From the NCBI GenBank assembly GCA_977017575.1, contig CDRNVI010000026.1, forward strand, positions 1-64,000: a DNA stretch of 64,000 nt, written 5' to 3'. Source of the DNA: Paramoeba atlantica (taxonomy: Eukaryota > Discosea). Within the stretch, counting starts at the first letter, position 1, and each line of letters opens with the position of its first letter. Position numbers and translations under genes: made by a program. The notes beneath the pieces are model-generated. The model made no database searches and was not told the DNA's origin. It saw only the letters and a list, made by a program, of their open reading frames with translations. Below are positions 17,630-27,270 of the stretch, piece after piece.

Positions 17630-19036
17630 ATGCAACCCGAATCTCCCCCTCCCCCTCCCCACCACCACCACAGTCTGCTCCGTTCCTTCCTCCCCCACCT
17701 CGACCCCCACGTCGCCATCGCCCTCCTCGACACCCTCCCCAAACCCCACACCCCCTACACCGACACCAGCATCCTACGCACCCAGTACGCCCTCTTCCAA
17801 CACACCCAGCTCTACAACGACCTCCAAGCCCTCGCCTCCGACCTCCTCACCGGAGACGAGCTCACCCATACCCTCACCGACTACCAAACCAAACAAGCCG
17901 CCCTCTCCCAGGCCCACGAGCAGCTCCTCGCCTCCGAGCCCGTACTCAAGTACACCCACACCGCCGCCACCCCCGAGGGCAAGGAAACGCTCCAGCGCAT
18001 GTGGCGCGAGCGCACCCTCGCGTCCGCCGGTGCCGAGGCGTTTGCGATGTCCCCCCGCGACCTCTCGCACCTCCACGCCTTCGCGCGCACCGTCTACGCC
18101 TACGGGCAGTACGCGGAGGCCCGGGACGTGCTGCGGTTCCTCCGCGGGGTCAGCCCCGGGGCCTACAAGTACAGCGAGGACACGACGTGGGGGCTGCTGG
18201 GGTGCGACCTGCTGTGCGCGCGGGCCCGCCGGGCGGGGGTGAAGTGGCAGGACGCGGTGAACACGTTCAACGTGCTCCAGGAGGGGGTGGTCCCCGCCGC
18301 GGGGAGGGGGGAGGGGCTGCCCTCGGTGGTGCGGCTGCTGCACTACGCGGTGCTGCTGTGTCTGTGGTCGGAGATGGGTTCCGGGCGGGAACAGCTGTCG
18401 GAGTTGCTGCTCTCGGAGAAGTACCTCGGGGTGGTGTGTGCGCATGTGCCGTACCTGTTGCGGTATGTGGTGGTGGCGGTGCTGTCGAGTGCGCAAGGGT
18501 CCCGGGCCCGGGCCTCGAGTTTGCGGAGTCACCCCTCGTTTCGTGAACTGCTGGCGGTGATGGAGAGCGGGTCACGGCTTGGGGATTACACCGACCCTCT
18601 GCTGGACTGTTTCCATACGTTGTTCGTGGAGTGTGATCTTGAACGCGCGGTGAGCGGGATAGGGGAGATTGAGAAGATGCTTCTGGCGGATCCCTGCACG
18701 TGTGCGTATGCCACGGAGGTCACGGAAAGTCTGCGGCGACAGATCATGGAGGACATGTGCCGGGTTCGCGAGGAGGTGCCGCTGAGCTTTGTGTCCGACA
18801 CGCTGGGCATAGCTCCCGGGGAGGTGGAGAAGTGGACGATGGGGGTGTTGCGCGTGGCGAAGATAAAGGGTAAGGTGTTGCCCGAGGAGAAGTGTGTGCG
18901 TCTGGGGCACGAGAACACCGCCCCCACGGCCTCATCCCTTCTCGTGCAGAAGTCCAAGCAGCTTACGATGCGACTGCAGACGCTGTACAACACGTGTAGG
19001 GAGGAGACTCGAAAGCCGATTGAGCAGGAGGGGTGA
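17630..19036 (+). CDS. EIF3E: Translation initiation factor 3 subunit E (INT6)
   Basis: The protein has 468 residues. eIF3e is part of the eIF3 complex that brings mRNA and initiator tRNA to the 40S subunit. The N-terminus LLRSFLPHLDPHVAIALLDTL matches the start of the family (read as LLRSFLPHLDPHV and AIALLDTL). ILRTQYALFQHTQLY then corresponds to its second conserved block. The middle is helical repeat, with YGQYAEARDVLRFLR. The C-terminal PCI/winged-helix part includes PLSFVSDTLGIAPGEVEKW. I use the ATG at 17630; the codons before it lack an ATG. The first 430 bp are strongly C-rich (37 C and 3 G in 17641-17700) and the second half is G-rich, so the N-terminus is Pro/His-heavy. Confidence 0.85.
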   Translation: MQPESPPPPPHHHHSLLRSFLPHLDPHVAIALLDTLPKPHTPYTDTSILRTQYALFQHTQLYNDLQALASDLLTGDELTHTLTDYQTKQAALSQAHEQLLASEPVLKYTHTAATPEGKETLQRMWRERTLASAGAEAFAMSPRDLSHLHAFARTVYAYGQYAEARDVLRFLRGVSPGAYKYSEDTTWGLLGCDLLCARARRAGVKWQDAVNTFNVLQEGVVPAAGRGEGLPSVVRLLHYAVLLCLWSEMGSGREQLSELLLSEKYLGVVCAHVPYLLRYVVVAVLSSAQGSRARASSLRSHPSFRELLAVMESGSRLGDYTDPLLDCFHTLFVECDLERAVSGIGEIEKMLLADPCTCAYATEVTESLRRQIMEDMCRVREEVPLSFVSDTLGIAPGEVEKWTMGVLRVAKIKGKVLPEEKCVRLGHENTAPTASSLLVQKSKQLTMRLQTLYNTCREETRKPIEQEG

Positions 19037-19303
19037 AGGAATCAGTATAGGGAATTTTTATTCTGGAACGAAGAGAATCTTTTGAGACAATAATATGTAA
19101 TTTTTATTTTTTTGACATTTTTCGTAATGATGATTATTCAAGTCGTACATTGTGCAATCGAGGATCAAGCATGATAGAAAAGCAAACATGACTTTAAAAT
19201 ATAAAACGCATTATTTTTTTTTGGATCAAAACTATTCCCTTATTCCTTTCTTCAACCCAAGACAACCCCCATTCCTTAATTTTCAGCACCCCCACCCCCA
19301 TTC

Positions 19304-21016
19304 ATGTACCGTCGCTGTCTCCGTCTCCTCAACCTCCCACCCGCCCCCAAGAACGTCTCCCAAGGTCTCTCCCTCCTCAACCCACGTCCCCCCACCCCCT
19401 CCTCCCCTCTCCCCTCCCCCACCTCTTCCCTTATCCTCCCCCCCTCCACCCACCATTCCCACCACCACGACACCCCCCACCCCCCCCACCCCCCCCGCCG
19501 CTGGGTCCGCCGCCCCGACGAGTCCTGCATCCTCCACACCCGCCGCCTCAGCGACACCCTCCCCCACTACCTGGTCACCTACAAGTTCGCCGACCCCCAC
19601 TGGTCCCCCCTCCTCGCGCTCCCCGCCCACGACCCCGCGGGGCTCGAGACCCGCGCCCGCCACATCGCCTGGGCCCTCCGCCACCTCTCCGAGTTCGGCC
19701 ACGCGCTGTGGGTCACGACGGGGACCCACCACACGGTGCTGCGGCCGTATGGGGTGGTCGAGCGCAGCTACGTCGCGTGTACCCACGAGAGGGGGAACTG
19801 CCAGCGGCTGCAGTGTTACATACGGCATGAGGGGGTGGTGGGGGGGAGAGAGGGGGAAGCCCCGGAACGTGGCCTGGTGGCGGTGTCGGAGATCCGTACG
19901 TTGAGTCGGGCGTTTGACCGGATGGAGATGAGTGTTCGACGCTCGCGACGGGCGGGGGGGATGTCCGCGGCGCTGGGGGCGTTGACGTTGCGGTTGCTGC
20001 GGCCGGAGGTGGTGGGGAAGAGAACCCAGGAGGAGGTGACGTTGCTGGCCCCGCACACGCAGGTGGTGGCGGGGGGGATCAATGCGCGGTGTTTGGCGAG
20101 TGGGTGGAATTTTTGTCACCACCCGACGTTGTATCTTCACCCGATGGAGGTTCCCCCGGTGGTGGGGCTGGATAGTTTTGTCCAGGCGGCGTATCATACC
20201 GCGGTGACCACGAATGGGTTGGTGGCCCCCGGGGAGAAGCTGCTGTGTCTAGCCTTTGGCGTCGAGAGCTCGTTTCCGTATTGTCCGTTGGAGGCAGAGC
20301 TCCCGTATACGGTGGTACAGTCCCGCCCGCTGGTCTACCCCCCAGGACAGGAGATCCCGGAAGGGACCGGGATGGGTACCCCAGTGCTGGGTGGGGCTCC
20401 GATACAGTTCTACCGCGGGAGTCTACTCGTGGGATTTTCTCAATACGTTGAGCACCAGGAGGAGGTCCCGGCGGAGCGAGCGATGCACTGGTGGAGTCAG
20501 AAACGTGAGACACCGTTTTATATCCACATGTTTTTTACCCGTGAGGCCCACGCGGACGCGTTGCATCTGACGAACGACACCCACGTGAACCCGTTTGATG
20601 AGCAAAGCCCCGAGAGCTCTCCGAATGCGTTGCAGCGCTCCAAGCAGCGGCTGCGGCAGGCGGTGTGGAGAAGAGTAGAGGAGTTTGGGGAGGACCCATG
20701 GGGGGACTCGGATAAGGAGTACGTGCAGCTGCCCGGGGAGCCCGTGCAGGACACCGAGCCCTTCCTCGCGATGGGATCCTCCGTGCGTAAGCCCCCGGAG
20801 GGGGAGGGGAGCGGGGTGCCGGGGATTGGCACAATGGATACTGAGCAAGGAGCTGTGGGGCTCACCACCGAGGAGAGCGCAAGAGGGGTGGAGGCTGCCG
20901 TGGTGACCTTAGAGACAGCTTTGTTGGAAGGGGGTGAGGGTTCAGCCGTGAAGAGGCTAGAGGGAGGGACCGGACTGGAAAATAAGGAGGATAGGAAGGG
21001 TGAGGATTTGTCGTGA
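19304..21016 (+). CDS. Unknown 570-residue protein, possibly mitochondrial
   Basis: I do not recognise the family. The start MYRRCLRLLNLP is basic with no acids for the first 60 residues, which fits a mitochondrial presequence. A low-complexity Pro/Ser/His run follows up to about residue 65, coded by the C-rich tract. The folded part runs from about 66 to 430 and has many aromatic, His and Cys residues (RRPDESCILHTRRLSD, RHIAWALRHLSEFGHALWV, WWSQKRETPFYIHMFFT). The last 140 residues are acidic and Glu/Gly-rich. There is no obvious catalytic motif. The C-to-G switch is near 19700. A reading as a lineage-specific mitochondrial protein would suit the presequence but is a guess. Confidence 0.7.
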   Translation: MYRRCLRLLNLPPAPKNVSQGLSLLNPRPPTPSSPLPSPTSSLILPPSTHHSHHHDTPHPPHPPRRWVRRPDESCILHTRRLSDTLPHYLVTYKFADPHWSPLLALPAHDPAGLETRARHIAWALRHLSEFGHALWVTTGTHHTVLRPYGVVERSYVACTHERGNCQRLQCYIRHEGVVGGREGEAPERGLVAVSEIRTLSRAFDRMEMSVRRSRRAGGMSAALGALTLRLLRPEVVGKRTQEEVTLLAPHTQVVAGGINARCLASGWNFCHHPTLYLHPMEVPPVVGLDSFVQAAYHTAVTTNGLVAPGEKLLCLAFGVESSFPYCPLEAELPYTVVQSRPLVYPPGQEIPEGTGMGTPVLGGAPIQFYRGSLLVGFSQYVEHQEEVPAERAMHWWSQKRETPFYIHMFFTREAHADALHLTNDTHVNPFDEQSPESSPNALQRSKQRLRQAVWRRVEEFGEDPWGDSDKEYVQLPGEPVQDTEPFLAMGSSVRKPPEGEGSGVPGIGTMDTEQGAVGLTTEESARGVEAAVVTLETALLEGGEGSAVKRLEGGTGLENKEDRKGEDLS

Positions 21017-21164
21017 CGGTCGGAAGAATAGAGTTTGTTCGTGTATTTTGTGTTTGTCTTGTAGATCATTAGTTTATCATCGCACAGTGTCGCATACGAA
21101 TACATGCATTTTACGACTTGTAACTTTTTTAGAGTTCTCACTAGACTCTTGTTTTTAGTGTTTT

Positions 21165-21860
21165 ATGCCAAAACTATTTTGGGCTGATTCCATCACGCTA
21201 GAAGAGAACGTAACTAAAAAATCGAATGATCGCAAGGCCAGCGGTTCATTGGAGGTAGTTGTTCCCTCTATGATGCGTGTCGTAGTCTGTCATGCGGCGC
21301 TGTCGCACAGCAAAATTTCGCCTTTGCCGGACGGCAGGATCGCTTTATACGTTGCGGGATACGCCATTGGCCATTTGATCCCCTCTCGAGCGCTACACAC
21401 CGATTTATCACTATCCATTGGACCGAGCGAACAGCTCACCCTTACGGCAAAAACCCACGGTGGGCTATCGCCAACAAACTTTCGTACCATTGATTTAATT
21501 GGGTATATGATAACTGTGCGTTCTTCAATTCCGCGAGTACGTTCTTTGCACATGCGAAAAACGCGAAAAGGGACACTAAGCGAGAACACGGCAGATTCGC
21601 ACACTCTGGAAGAGAATTCAGATGATTTGGATACGATCAGTGTAGACTCTGTGTCTATTCATGGCGTGCAATACTATCAAGAACGGTGTACCAACCGCTT
21701 ATTCTCGCACAGTAAAACTTCCGCAGATTATGTAGGCGAGTACAATGCAAGGCATCACGCCATCTTGTACACAAATGCGTCAGAACCTCACCAGAATATC
21801 CAAAGAGCAGAGAAAAGGAGAAGGGAAACCTCAGAAGAGGATGATGATACAGTCATCTAA
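21165..21860 (+). CDS. Protein with nucleoplasmin-like (NPL) domain
   Basis: The protein has 231 residues. The N-terminal 110 fit the nucleoplasmin-like fold found in FKBP39-type histone chaperones: it starts with FWADSITLEEN, then VVVCHAALSHSK, GRIALYVAGYAIGHLI, SLSIGPSEQLTLTAK and DLIGYM near 110. The rest is charged and disordered with a Lys/Arg-Glu/Asp tail (EKRRRETSEEDDD). No FKBP isomerase domain follows. Such a protein would bind histones or act on chromatin in the nucleus. Trypanosomes have a nucleoplasmin-like chromatin protein (NLP), so a relation is plausible but not shown here. Confidence 0.6.
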   Translation: MPKLFWADSITLEENVTKKSNDRKASGSLEVVVPSMMRVVVCHAALSHSKISPLPDGRIALYVAGYAIGHLIPSRALHTDLSLSIGPSEQLTLTAKTHGGLSPTNFRTIDLIGYMITVRSSIPRVRSLHMRKTRKGTLSENTADSHTLEENSDDLDTISVDSVSIHGVQYYQERCTNRLFSHSKTSADYVGEYNARHHAILYTNASEPHQNIQRAEKRRRETSEEDDDTVI

Positions 21861-22207
21861 AATAATACTAAATAGTACTAAATAATAAAATCGTATATCT
21901 AGCAGATCCTTCAACCGTTTCGAACGTGATTTTTTACGGCGATTATACCCATTCATTCTATTAACTGATAGTAATGTTCGTCGTTTTATGCGTGACTATA
22001 TAGACGCATAATGTTTTGTCCTTATTTTAATTGGAGGCACGGTGTAATAGTATGGCGTTTCATTCTTTGCGCACCCTCCCCTAGTACACTTTCCTTCTAC
22101 CCTTTGCTAAAGTCATACGCGGTGACCTATTCCTACGTTTTTTCCATGAGATGAATGGGCGGGACATTTGAATATTCAGTTTTTATATAAATTTTCTTTT
22201 TACGAAA
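21861..22207. other. Intergenic, nothing recognised
   Basis: AT-rich sequence without repeats shared with the rest of the window. TATATAA lies about 20 bp before the next start. Confidence 0.5.
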
Positions 22208-22462
22208 ATGAGTCGTTGGGTATCACTTCGCGATCGCATTAGTGAGTATGGACAACGCGTATTCTCAGAGTATTATAGCGTGGTTTCTCCCTTACTGATG
22301 CTATTGGCGTGTGCTGCGGCCGTGTCCATGCACACGCACGATATGGAGAAGGAAGGTATGTTATGGTTGCACTACACCTCTTTGAGTGAAGAAGAGCGAT
22401 CAACACAGTTTCCCAACTCTGAGAAAGACGGCATTCAAAAAAGAAGTGATGTAAACGCATAG
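22208..22462 (+). CDS. Small single-pass membrane protein
   Basis: The protein has 84 residues: a basic amphipathic start (MSRWVSLRDRISEYGQRVF), then one membrane segment (VVSPLLMLLACAAAVS, about residues 25-40), then a charged tail. I do not recognise it. The size and layout resemble accessory subunits of mitochondrial respiratory complexes. The support is an ATG in good position, the same strand as its neighbours, and a gap of normal size to NAA10. Confidence 0.5.
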   Translation: MSRWVSLRDRISEYGQRVFSEYYSVVSPLLMLLACAAAVSMHTHDMEKEGMLWLHYTSLSEEERSTQFPNSEKDGIQKRSDVNA

Positions 22463-22839
22463 TCAGATTTCTAAGTAATTTTCTCTTAACACCCCAGAAA
22501 AGGGATAACGAATAGAACACGTGTATGGTCCGCTATCCATTCAAAAAAGAAACATCTGTGTGTTATTTTTTACGATATTGTAACGGCAACTTAACCTCCG
22601 CACTCTGATTCCTCGCTTATTTATATTCATTAGGATTCAATCCTTCAAGGGGAAACTGCTGCAACTTATTTTCAAGTAGTTTCTCTTCTTAACAACTACA
22701 ATACCCATGAACACCACAGCCTTATTGTCGTTCTACGCATGATTTGCTTTTGTTTTATATTCATTGTATTATGTCAAGATTTGTATCAACACTATTAGGC
22801 GCAACCATTATTTTTACCCCGAAGTTACTTTTCAAGCGT

Positions 22840-23415
22840 ATGCCTCTTCGTCGTGCCACCTTTGCGGATCTTGTTGACATACAACAAACCAACCTGAAGT
22901 GTCTCCCAGAGAACTACCCCCTGCGGTACTACTTCTACCACTACCTTAGTTGGCCTCACCTTCTTTGGGTTGAGACGGACTACAATGGTAAAATCGTAGG
23001 CTACGTGTTGGCGAAGATGGAAGAAGACACCGACGACGGGAGTCCTCGACGAACTTCACTCTCCGAGCCCAGTGAAGAGGTATCGAGTACGCACGGGCAC
23101 GTCACCAGTCTAGCCGTTTTACACAGCCAGCGAAGGTTGGGTATTGCCACAGAACTGATGCGCGCCGTACAGGAGAGCATGTCGAGTCTTTATGATGCTG
23201 ATTATGTGGCGCTTCATGTGAGGGTGAGCAACCGAGCAGCACTGCGGCTGTACCAGGACACGCTCGGGTTCCGCGTGAAGGACGTTGAAAAACACTATTA
23301 TGCGGATCAAGAAGATGCATACGAGATGCGAAAATGGTTCCAGTCGTACGCCAGGCACCGTGCGGGACAAATGCGATATGCCACGGACGATGGGAGGCTT
23401 ATTCCTGTCACGTAA
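22840..23415 (+). CDS. NAA10: N-alpha-acetyltransferase 10 (NatA catalytic subunit)
   Basis: The protein has 191 residues. NAA10 acetylates N-termini of nascent proteins together with NAA15. The GNAT fold is clear: MPLRRATFADLVDIQ, NLKCLPENYPLRYYFYHYLSW, VGYVLAKME, HGHVTSLAV, the acetyl-CoA loop RRLGIA, and VRVSNRAALRLYQDTLGF. I choose the ATG at 22840 because the family starts right at this (I/L)R-A motif. An in-frame ATG at 22771 would add 23 hydrophobic/basic residues and could mark a targeting form. The usual disordered C-terminal tail is very short. Confidence 0.92.
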   Translation: MPLRRATFADLVDIQQTNLKCLPENYPLRYYFYHYLSWPHLLWVETDYNGKIVGYVLAKMEEDTDDGSPRRTSLSEPSEEVSSTHGHVTSLAVLHSQRRLGIATELMRAVQESMSSLYDADYVALHVRVSNRAALRLYQDTLGFRVKDVEKHYYADQEDAYEMRKWFQSYARHRAGQMRYATDDGRLIPVT

Positions 23416-23919
23416 TATCACAGATATGAATGAATAAGTACACGGGCGATGGGGGGCTTCGTCTATCATTAACGATGTTTTGTTATTGTTCACAATAGAC
23501 AGGCTTTCATACAGTACGCCCTATTTTCCATTTTCAGTACTATGCTTCTCCCCCTATTTAGTGTTTAATTTTGAGCTTCGTAGACATTGGCGCGGCGAAG
23601 CGGCGCCGAATTAATTTTAATAAGATTGAATTTTCAAAATTCTATTCAAATATGATTCAATTTTGCCTAAACAAATTGATCCATCCGAAATAGAAGTGGA
23701 AAAGTTTGCCTTTCTTTGATTTCTTTTTCCTAACGTCGATTGAATCTCCTTCTGTCCCATACAGGTCACGACAACAGCCCCCTCAAATTGGGTAATTGAC
23801 GAACCAGATCCCTTCAATTGTTGATGTGCGTCCGCCCTCCAGGAAGCTTTGCCCCACACAAAGGTCAGTCTTTCAATGGAGAGTAGGCAGTCTTTCAATG
23901 TAGGCAGCAACGCACTGTA

Positions 23920-24440
23920 ACATGTTTCGAAAGTGAGTTGCCAAGCTAGCTCTGGATCACTGCGTACGCTTCCGATTTTAACACATTGAGTGCAATATTG
24001 CGCTTGAGATCTTGAGCTGACGCACCGAAATTATAGTGCTCGCGCTCGGTCCAGTCTTTTATATTTCGGTACACACGCTCAGCATGGTTGGTATGATATC
24101 CATGCAGTTCAACGAACTCCTTCGAATGGTTCACCGCAAAGTACCGACATAACTCCTCCTTACCGAAGTACCTACGCCACGAATCAGTCACGCTCAAGGA
24201 CCGCGCACCCGCCAAGTGCGGAAGCTTCCAATGCGTCCGCCCCATTCGTCTTCCCTTAACCTCCCTTAACCTCGACTATGGTCACAAACCAATGTCCGCC
24301 GTTTTAGGGGCGCCTTCCTCGGTGGTATTTACGTTTCCCAACAAAGGTTTCATCGACCTGAAGACGAGAAAATGTGTAAACCGTTTCTTCTTTGTGTAGT
24401 GCTGCGTTACCTAAAGTGCATAGCATTTTTGTGACTCCCT
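23920..24440 (-). pseudogene. Merlin/IS1595-like (ISXO2 domain) transposase remnant
   Basis: Read on the minus strand, VDETFVGKRKYHRGRRP (24355-24305) is the typical first block of ISXO2-type DDE transposases. It is followed in another frame by VEVKGRRMGRTHW-like and YFAVNHSKEFVELHGYHTNHAERVYRNIKDW pieces (here VNHSKEFVELHGYHTN), which match the conserved second half with its HTN motif. At least one stop and one frame change break it. Merlin elements are the eukaryotic branch of this family. A GGCGCGGCGAAGCGGCGCC palindrome at 23589 lies outside its 3' side. Confidence 0.75.
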
Positions 24441-24680
24441 TGTGCCGACTCAAAACGGGTTCTTGCAATTTGACCAGCTGTCAAATTGTCGGCAATATCT
24501 GCCCAAACTTGAAGCAAGCTTCCCACGTCAATGCCCATTCGAATAGACACGTAAGGTTATCGCATCCTGATAAAATGAGGGAACCGGGAATCGAACCTGC
24601 AAATCGACCATAGGGGGGAGCTGGACCCCATTTTCTTACCCTCCTGGATCCACCCTACCCCGGACACAATAAAGGAGGGA

Positions 24681-24712
24681 GAGGCGGAGGTTGTAAACAA
24701 CCCCCGCAATAA
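24681..24712 (+). repeat. Isolated right-end hairpin of repeat HR (diverged)
   Basis: GCGGAGGTTGTAAACAACCC and the following CCGCAATAA form the same type of terminal hairpin as the HR copies. The body of the repeat is not visible upstream. Confidence 0.55.
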
Positions 24713-24777
24713 GCGACCCTCTATACAATTTGTACAGCCCTTTATGGGAGCCCTGTATACTCAAAGTTTTAGTAGTA

Positions 24778-24868
24778 GAATGCTCGAAGAATTTTTAACA
24801 ATAAACGAACCCTTTATACAGCCCTTTATACGAGCCCTGTACTAAAATTGTACCAATAGCAATACTAC
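24778..24868 (+). repeat. Second copy of the CCCTTTATACAGCCC repeat
   Basis: It matches 7600-7700 closely. It is followed by short CCCCACTTATAGTGC motifs (24895-24925), one of which recurs at 31378. Confidence 0.75.
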
Positions 24869-25031
24869 TACTGTGCTCCCCCCACTTATATTGCCGCGGG
24901 GTACCCCTCACTTATAGTGCAGTTTTGAAAAAAAAATGTCCGAAAAAAATTTGACCTGTCCGAAAAAAATTTCTGTACCTTGTTGAATCCTTTTTCTTTT
25001 CTCTACCTCTACTCTTCTCTCCCCCCGATAC

Positions 25032-26564
25032 ATGCCCACGACACGACGTCGACGAGGCTACCGGGGGCGCAAGGATTCACCCGGTGGGCCCGATTCCCCA
25101 CCTACCTCGACCTCAGGGGGACGCTCTACCACCCCTCTCAGGCGAGGTTCTAGCCCCCACTTCTCCACCGAGACTGTGGGGCTACACCAGCTCTCTATCG
25201 AGGAGCTGAAGAAGGCGAGGCCGGACCTTGAAGTCCGTGCAAAGACCCCTGTCAAGTCCCGCGCGTGCGACTTCTGTGGCCTCCCCTTTGTGCCCGCCAG
25301 GCGGGATATGTGCTTTTGTGATGCGTGCATTTCCCTTCGAGCGCAGCACAGAAAAGACCTTCGCGCGCGTGCGAAGACGCAAACCCCCGGGATCCCTCCT
25401 CCCCTCTCTGCTTCTTCTCCTAGGTCCTCTCGACACCGGTCGGTAACCCGAAGACCCCCGCGCTCCATCTCTCCTCGGAGCCGCTCCCGGAACAGAGCTC
25501 GCACCCCTCAGGCGAATGCTCCTGCTCCGATCCTGAAGAAAGCGTCAAACGTCTCCTTTGCACCTTTCCCCCAGGCAGACCTCTCCTCTAAGCCCTTCTC
25601 CACCGTCACCCGCATGGGCGGTGGTGACACTGTGGCCCGAGACGAAATGGACAGCGACGGCCCGCCACCCGGTGAGCGGTCGTTACCCCTACCCACAATG
25701 GCACAGCAGTTCAAATCCATGGACGCTGTCCGCCTCAAGCTCCTTCCTGCCCGAACCGGCTCAAATCGCTTTTCCGCGGAGACAGGAAGATGCGCAGTCA
25801 CCTTATGGCTGGCTGTGACCCTCAGCGCCGAACACGACGTAACATCAATGATGGAGAAAGAGGCCCGTGAACGTCGGGCCCTTACACTCGAAGCCGTTTG
25901 GACGCTGCACGACACCCACAAGTCCATCGAGGAGCGAATCTACCTCATTAATGAAGGGTGTTTGGTTTGCTCCGAATGCGGCATTACGCAGCCGCATATT
26001 GTCGCCCTCCAGGCGCATCGCATCAAGGTGCACGGGCCGAAACGCCTAAGGGCTGCGTCACGGGCCCTGCTTCGGGAACACGCCCCGGAAGCGCTCAGGA
26101 TCAAGGCCGATCGCTTCTCCTCCTTCATGGCTCTATATGAGGAGTTCTGCACGATGGAGGCCCACCTCCAAAGGGCACAGGCGAGTGCGATGGCTGGCGG
26201 CCCACCCTGGCCCCAGCCCACTTTTCGTTCTCCCCCTCATCCCACACCTTTCCCCGGGATAGCGACGAAGCTAATCCCCTCGCAGGCTACACCTGCACCG
26301 CCAACCAATCCCCTGGTCGACTCTGTTTCAGAGCCCTTCAAGATCCTACTCGATCTCGGGCCGGAGCGGGCCGGATATGCCACTATCCCCTGCCCCCCGG
26401 ACTCCTCTTTCCAGCACAGTGGGGAACACTTTAGGGGTCCCTGGGGAAAATCTCCTCCTCAAAGACAGCGCTGGCGAAACCACCCCTATCACAGATCGGG
26501 AGGGCCTAGATCGCGCTCAACGAGTAGCGGTCAGCCTGTCCCTACCTCCGTACAACCCCCGTAA
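25032..26564 (+). CDS. LINE N-terminal protein with zinc fingers
   Basis: The protein has 510 residues. It has a CX2C...CX2C motif (CDFCGLPF and CDACIS, residues 78-100). After a Ser/Arg/Pro-rich stretch comes a C2H2 finger of spacing CX2CX12HX4H (CSECGITQPHI..., near residues 314-336). These fit the nucleic-acid-binding part that precedes the reverse transcriptase in R2/CRE-like elements. The reading overlaps the next frame by about 190 bp, and the join may be a frame change or a true overlap. Confidence 0.75.
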   Translation: MPTTRRRRGYRGRKDSPGGPDSPPTSTSGGRSTTPLRRGSSPHFSTETVGLHQLSIEELKKARPDLEVRAKTPVKSRACDFCGLPFVPARRDMCFCDACISLRAQHRKDLRARAKTQTPGIPPPLSASSPRSSRHRSVTRRPPRSISPRSRSRNRARTPQANAPAPILKKASNVSFAPFPQADLSSKPFSTVTRMGGGDTVARDEMDSDGPPPGERSLPLPTMAQQFKSMDAVRLKLLPARTGSNRFSAETGRCAVTLWLAVTLSAEHDVTSMMEKEARERRALTLEAVWTLHDTHKSIEERIYLINEGCLVCSECGITQPHIVALQAHRIKVHGPKRLRAASRALLREHAPEALRIKADRFSSFMALYEEFCTMEAHLQRAQASAMAGGPPWPQPTFRSPPHPTPFPGIATKLIPSQATPAPPTNPLVDSVSEPFKILLDLGPERAGYATIPCPPDSSFQHSGEHFRGPWGKSPPQRQRWRNHPYHRSGGPRSRSTSSGQPVPTSVQPP

Positions 26565-27270
26565 CAACGAGGCGGCCGTTATTTGGGTGTACGATGGATC
26601 CATGCACGGGTTCATTAACGCCCCCGGACTACAGGCGGCCCACAACATCCCGGCCGGTCTGAGTGAGATTCTCGGTATTCCCCCAGTGCTGACTGGAGCT
26701 TGGAAACCTCGTGAATACGAGGAGGGTGTGCTATGGTGTTTCCTCCCTACAGAAACCCTAGTCAGCGAAACGGGATGGACCACTCGGGTTGTCAAATGCA
26801 ATCTACGCAGGGGATGCATCGAGGCAAACCCTGGCCCCAGACACCAGAACCGAGGGTCGCTGGCCTCATCCGCCCCCCAGCCCCGGCAGGCACCGAGCGA
26901 GACTCCGAGTGCCCTCCTCCAGGAGCCCGACACCCCTTCCCCCAGCAGGGAAGGAACTATCATGGAAGGAATCGCGGCTGTGACCTCACCGCAACACCCT
27001 CCTCTCCATGCATCTTCCTCCCATGCTCCGCCTCCGTACTCCCACCGCGCAGGGCCGGACCCCCCCGACATGGCCCCCAGCGCCACGCCCCCTCATACCC
27101 AAGGCGCGGTCACTGAGCAGGGTAAAGTCACGCCTTCCCCGGACAGCCTAGCCCAGCTCCTCGATAGGGGCTCACTACGTAAACTGTACGCAGTCCAATG
27201 CCCCGCGTGGAAAGACTACATTAAGTCTATCTTTTGTTTGTTTATCATGCGCTCTTTGGCGCAGAGATAA
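26377..27270 (+). CDS. LINE middle segment with 2A-like motif
   Basis: The reading is 297 residues in the +1 frame relative to the upstream segment. At 26812-26838 it codes GCIEANPGP, which matches the 2A ribosome-skipping core D-(V/I)-E-x-N-P-G-P except that Cys replaces the Asp. After it comes a Pro/Ser-rich linker, then CPAWKDYIKSIF, where the 576-bp repeat cuts in. Several LINEs of trypanosomes and animals use 2A-like motifs. Skipping by the Cys variant cannot be judged from sequence. Confidence 0.6.
   Translation: MPLSPAPRTPLSSTVGNTLGVPGENLLLKDSAGETTPITDREGLDRAQRVAVSLSLPPYNPRNNEAAVIWVYDGSMHGFINAPGLQAAHNIPAGLSEILGIPPVLTGAWKPREYEEGVLWCFLPTETLVSETGWTTRVVKCNLRRGCIEANPGPRHQNRGSLASSAPQPRQAPSETPSALLQEPDTPSPSREGTIMEGIAAVTSPQHPPLHASSSHAPPPYSHRAGPDPPDMAPSATPPHTQGAVTEQGKVTPSPDSLAQLLDRGSLRKLYAVQCPAWKDYIKSIFCLFIMRSLAQR

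Noticed and set aside
17774-20197. Long minus-strand readings (for example 17774-18532 and 19283-20197, about 250-300 residues) opposite eIF3e and its neighbour
   Set aside because: They follow from the extreme C/G bias, which removes stop codons in all frames. Their products are Gly/Arg/His/Pro low-complexity, and the + strand has recognisable domains.
24580-24600. GGTTCGATTCC-type B box on the minus strand, suggesting a tRNA or SINE
   Set aside because: The surrounding sequence does not form a cloverleaf: the T stem pairs poorly, and no A box or matching acceptor arm is found.
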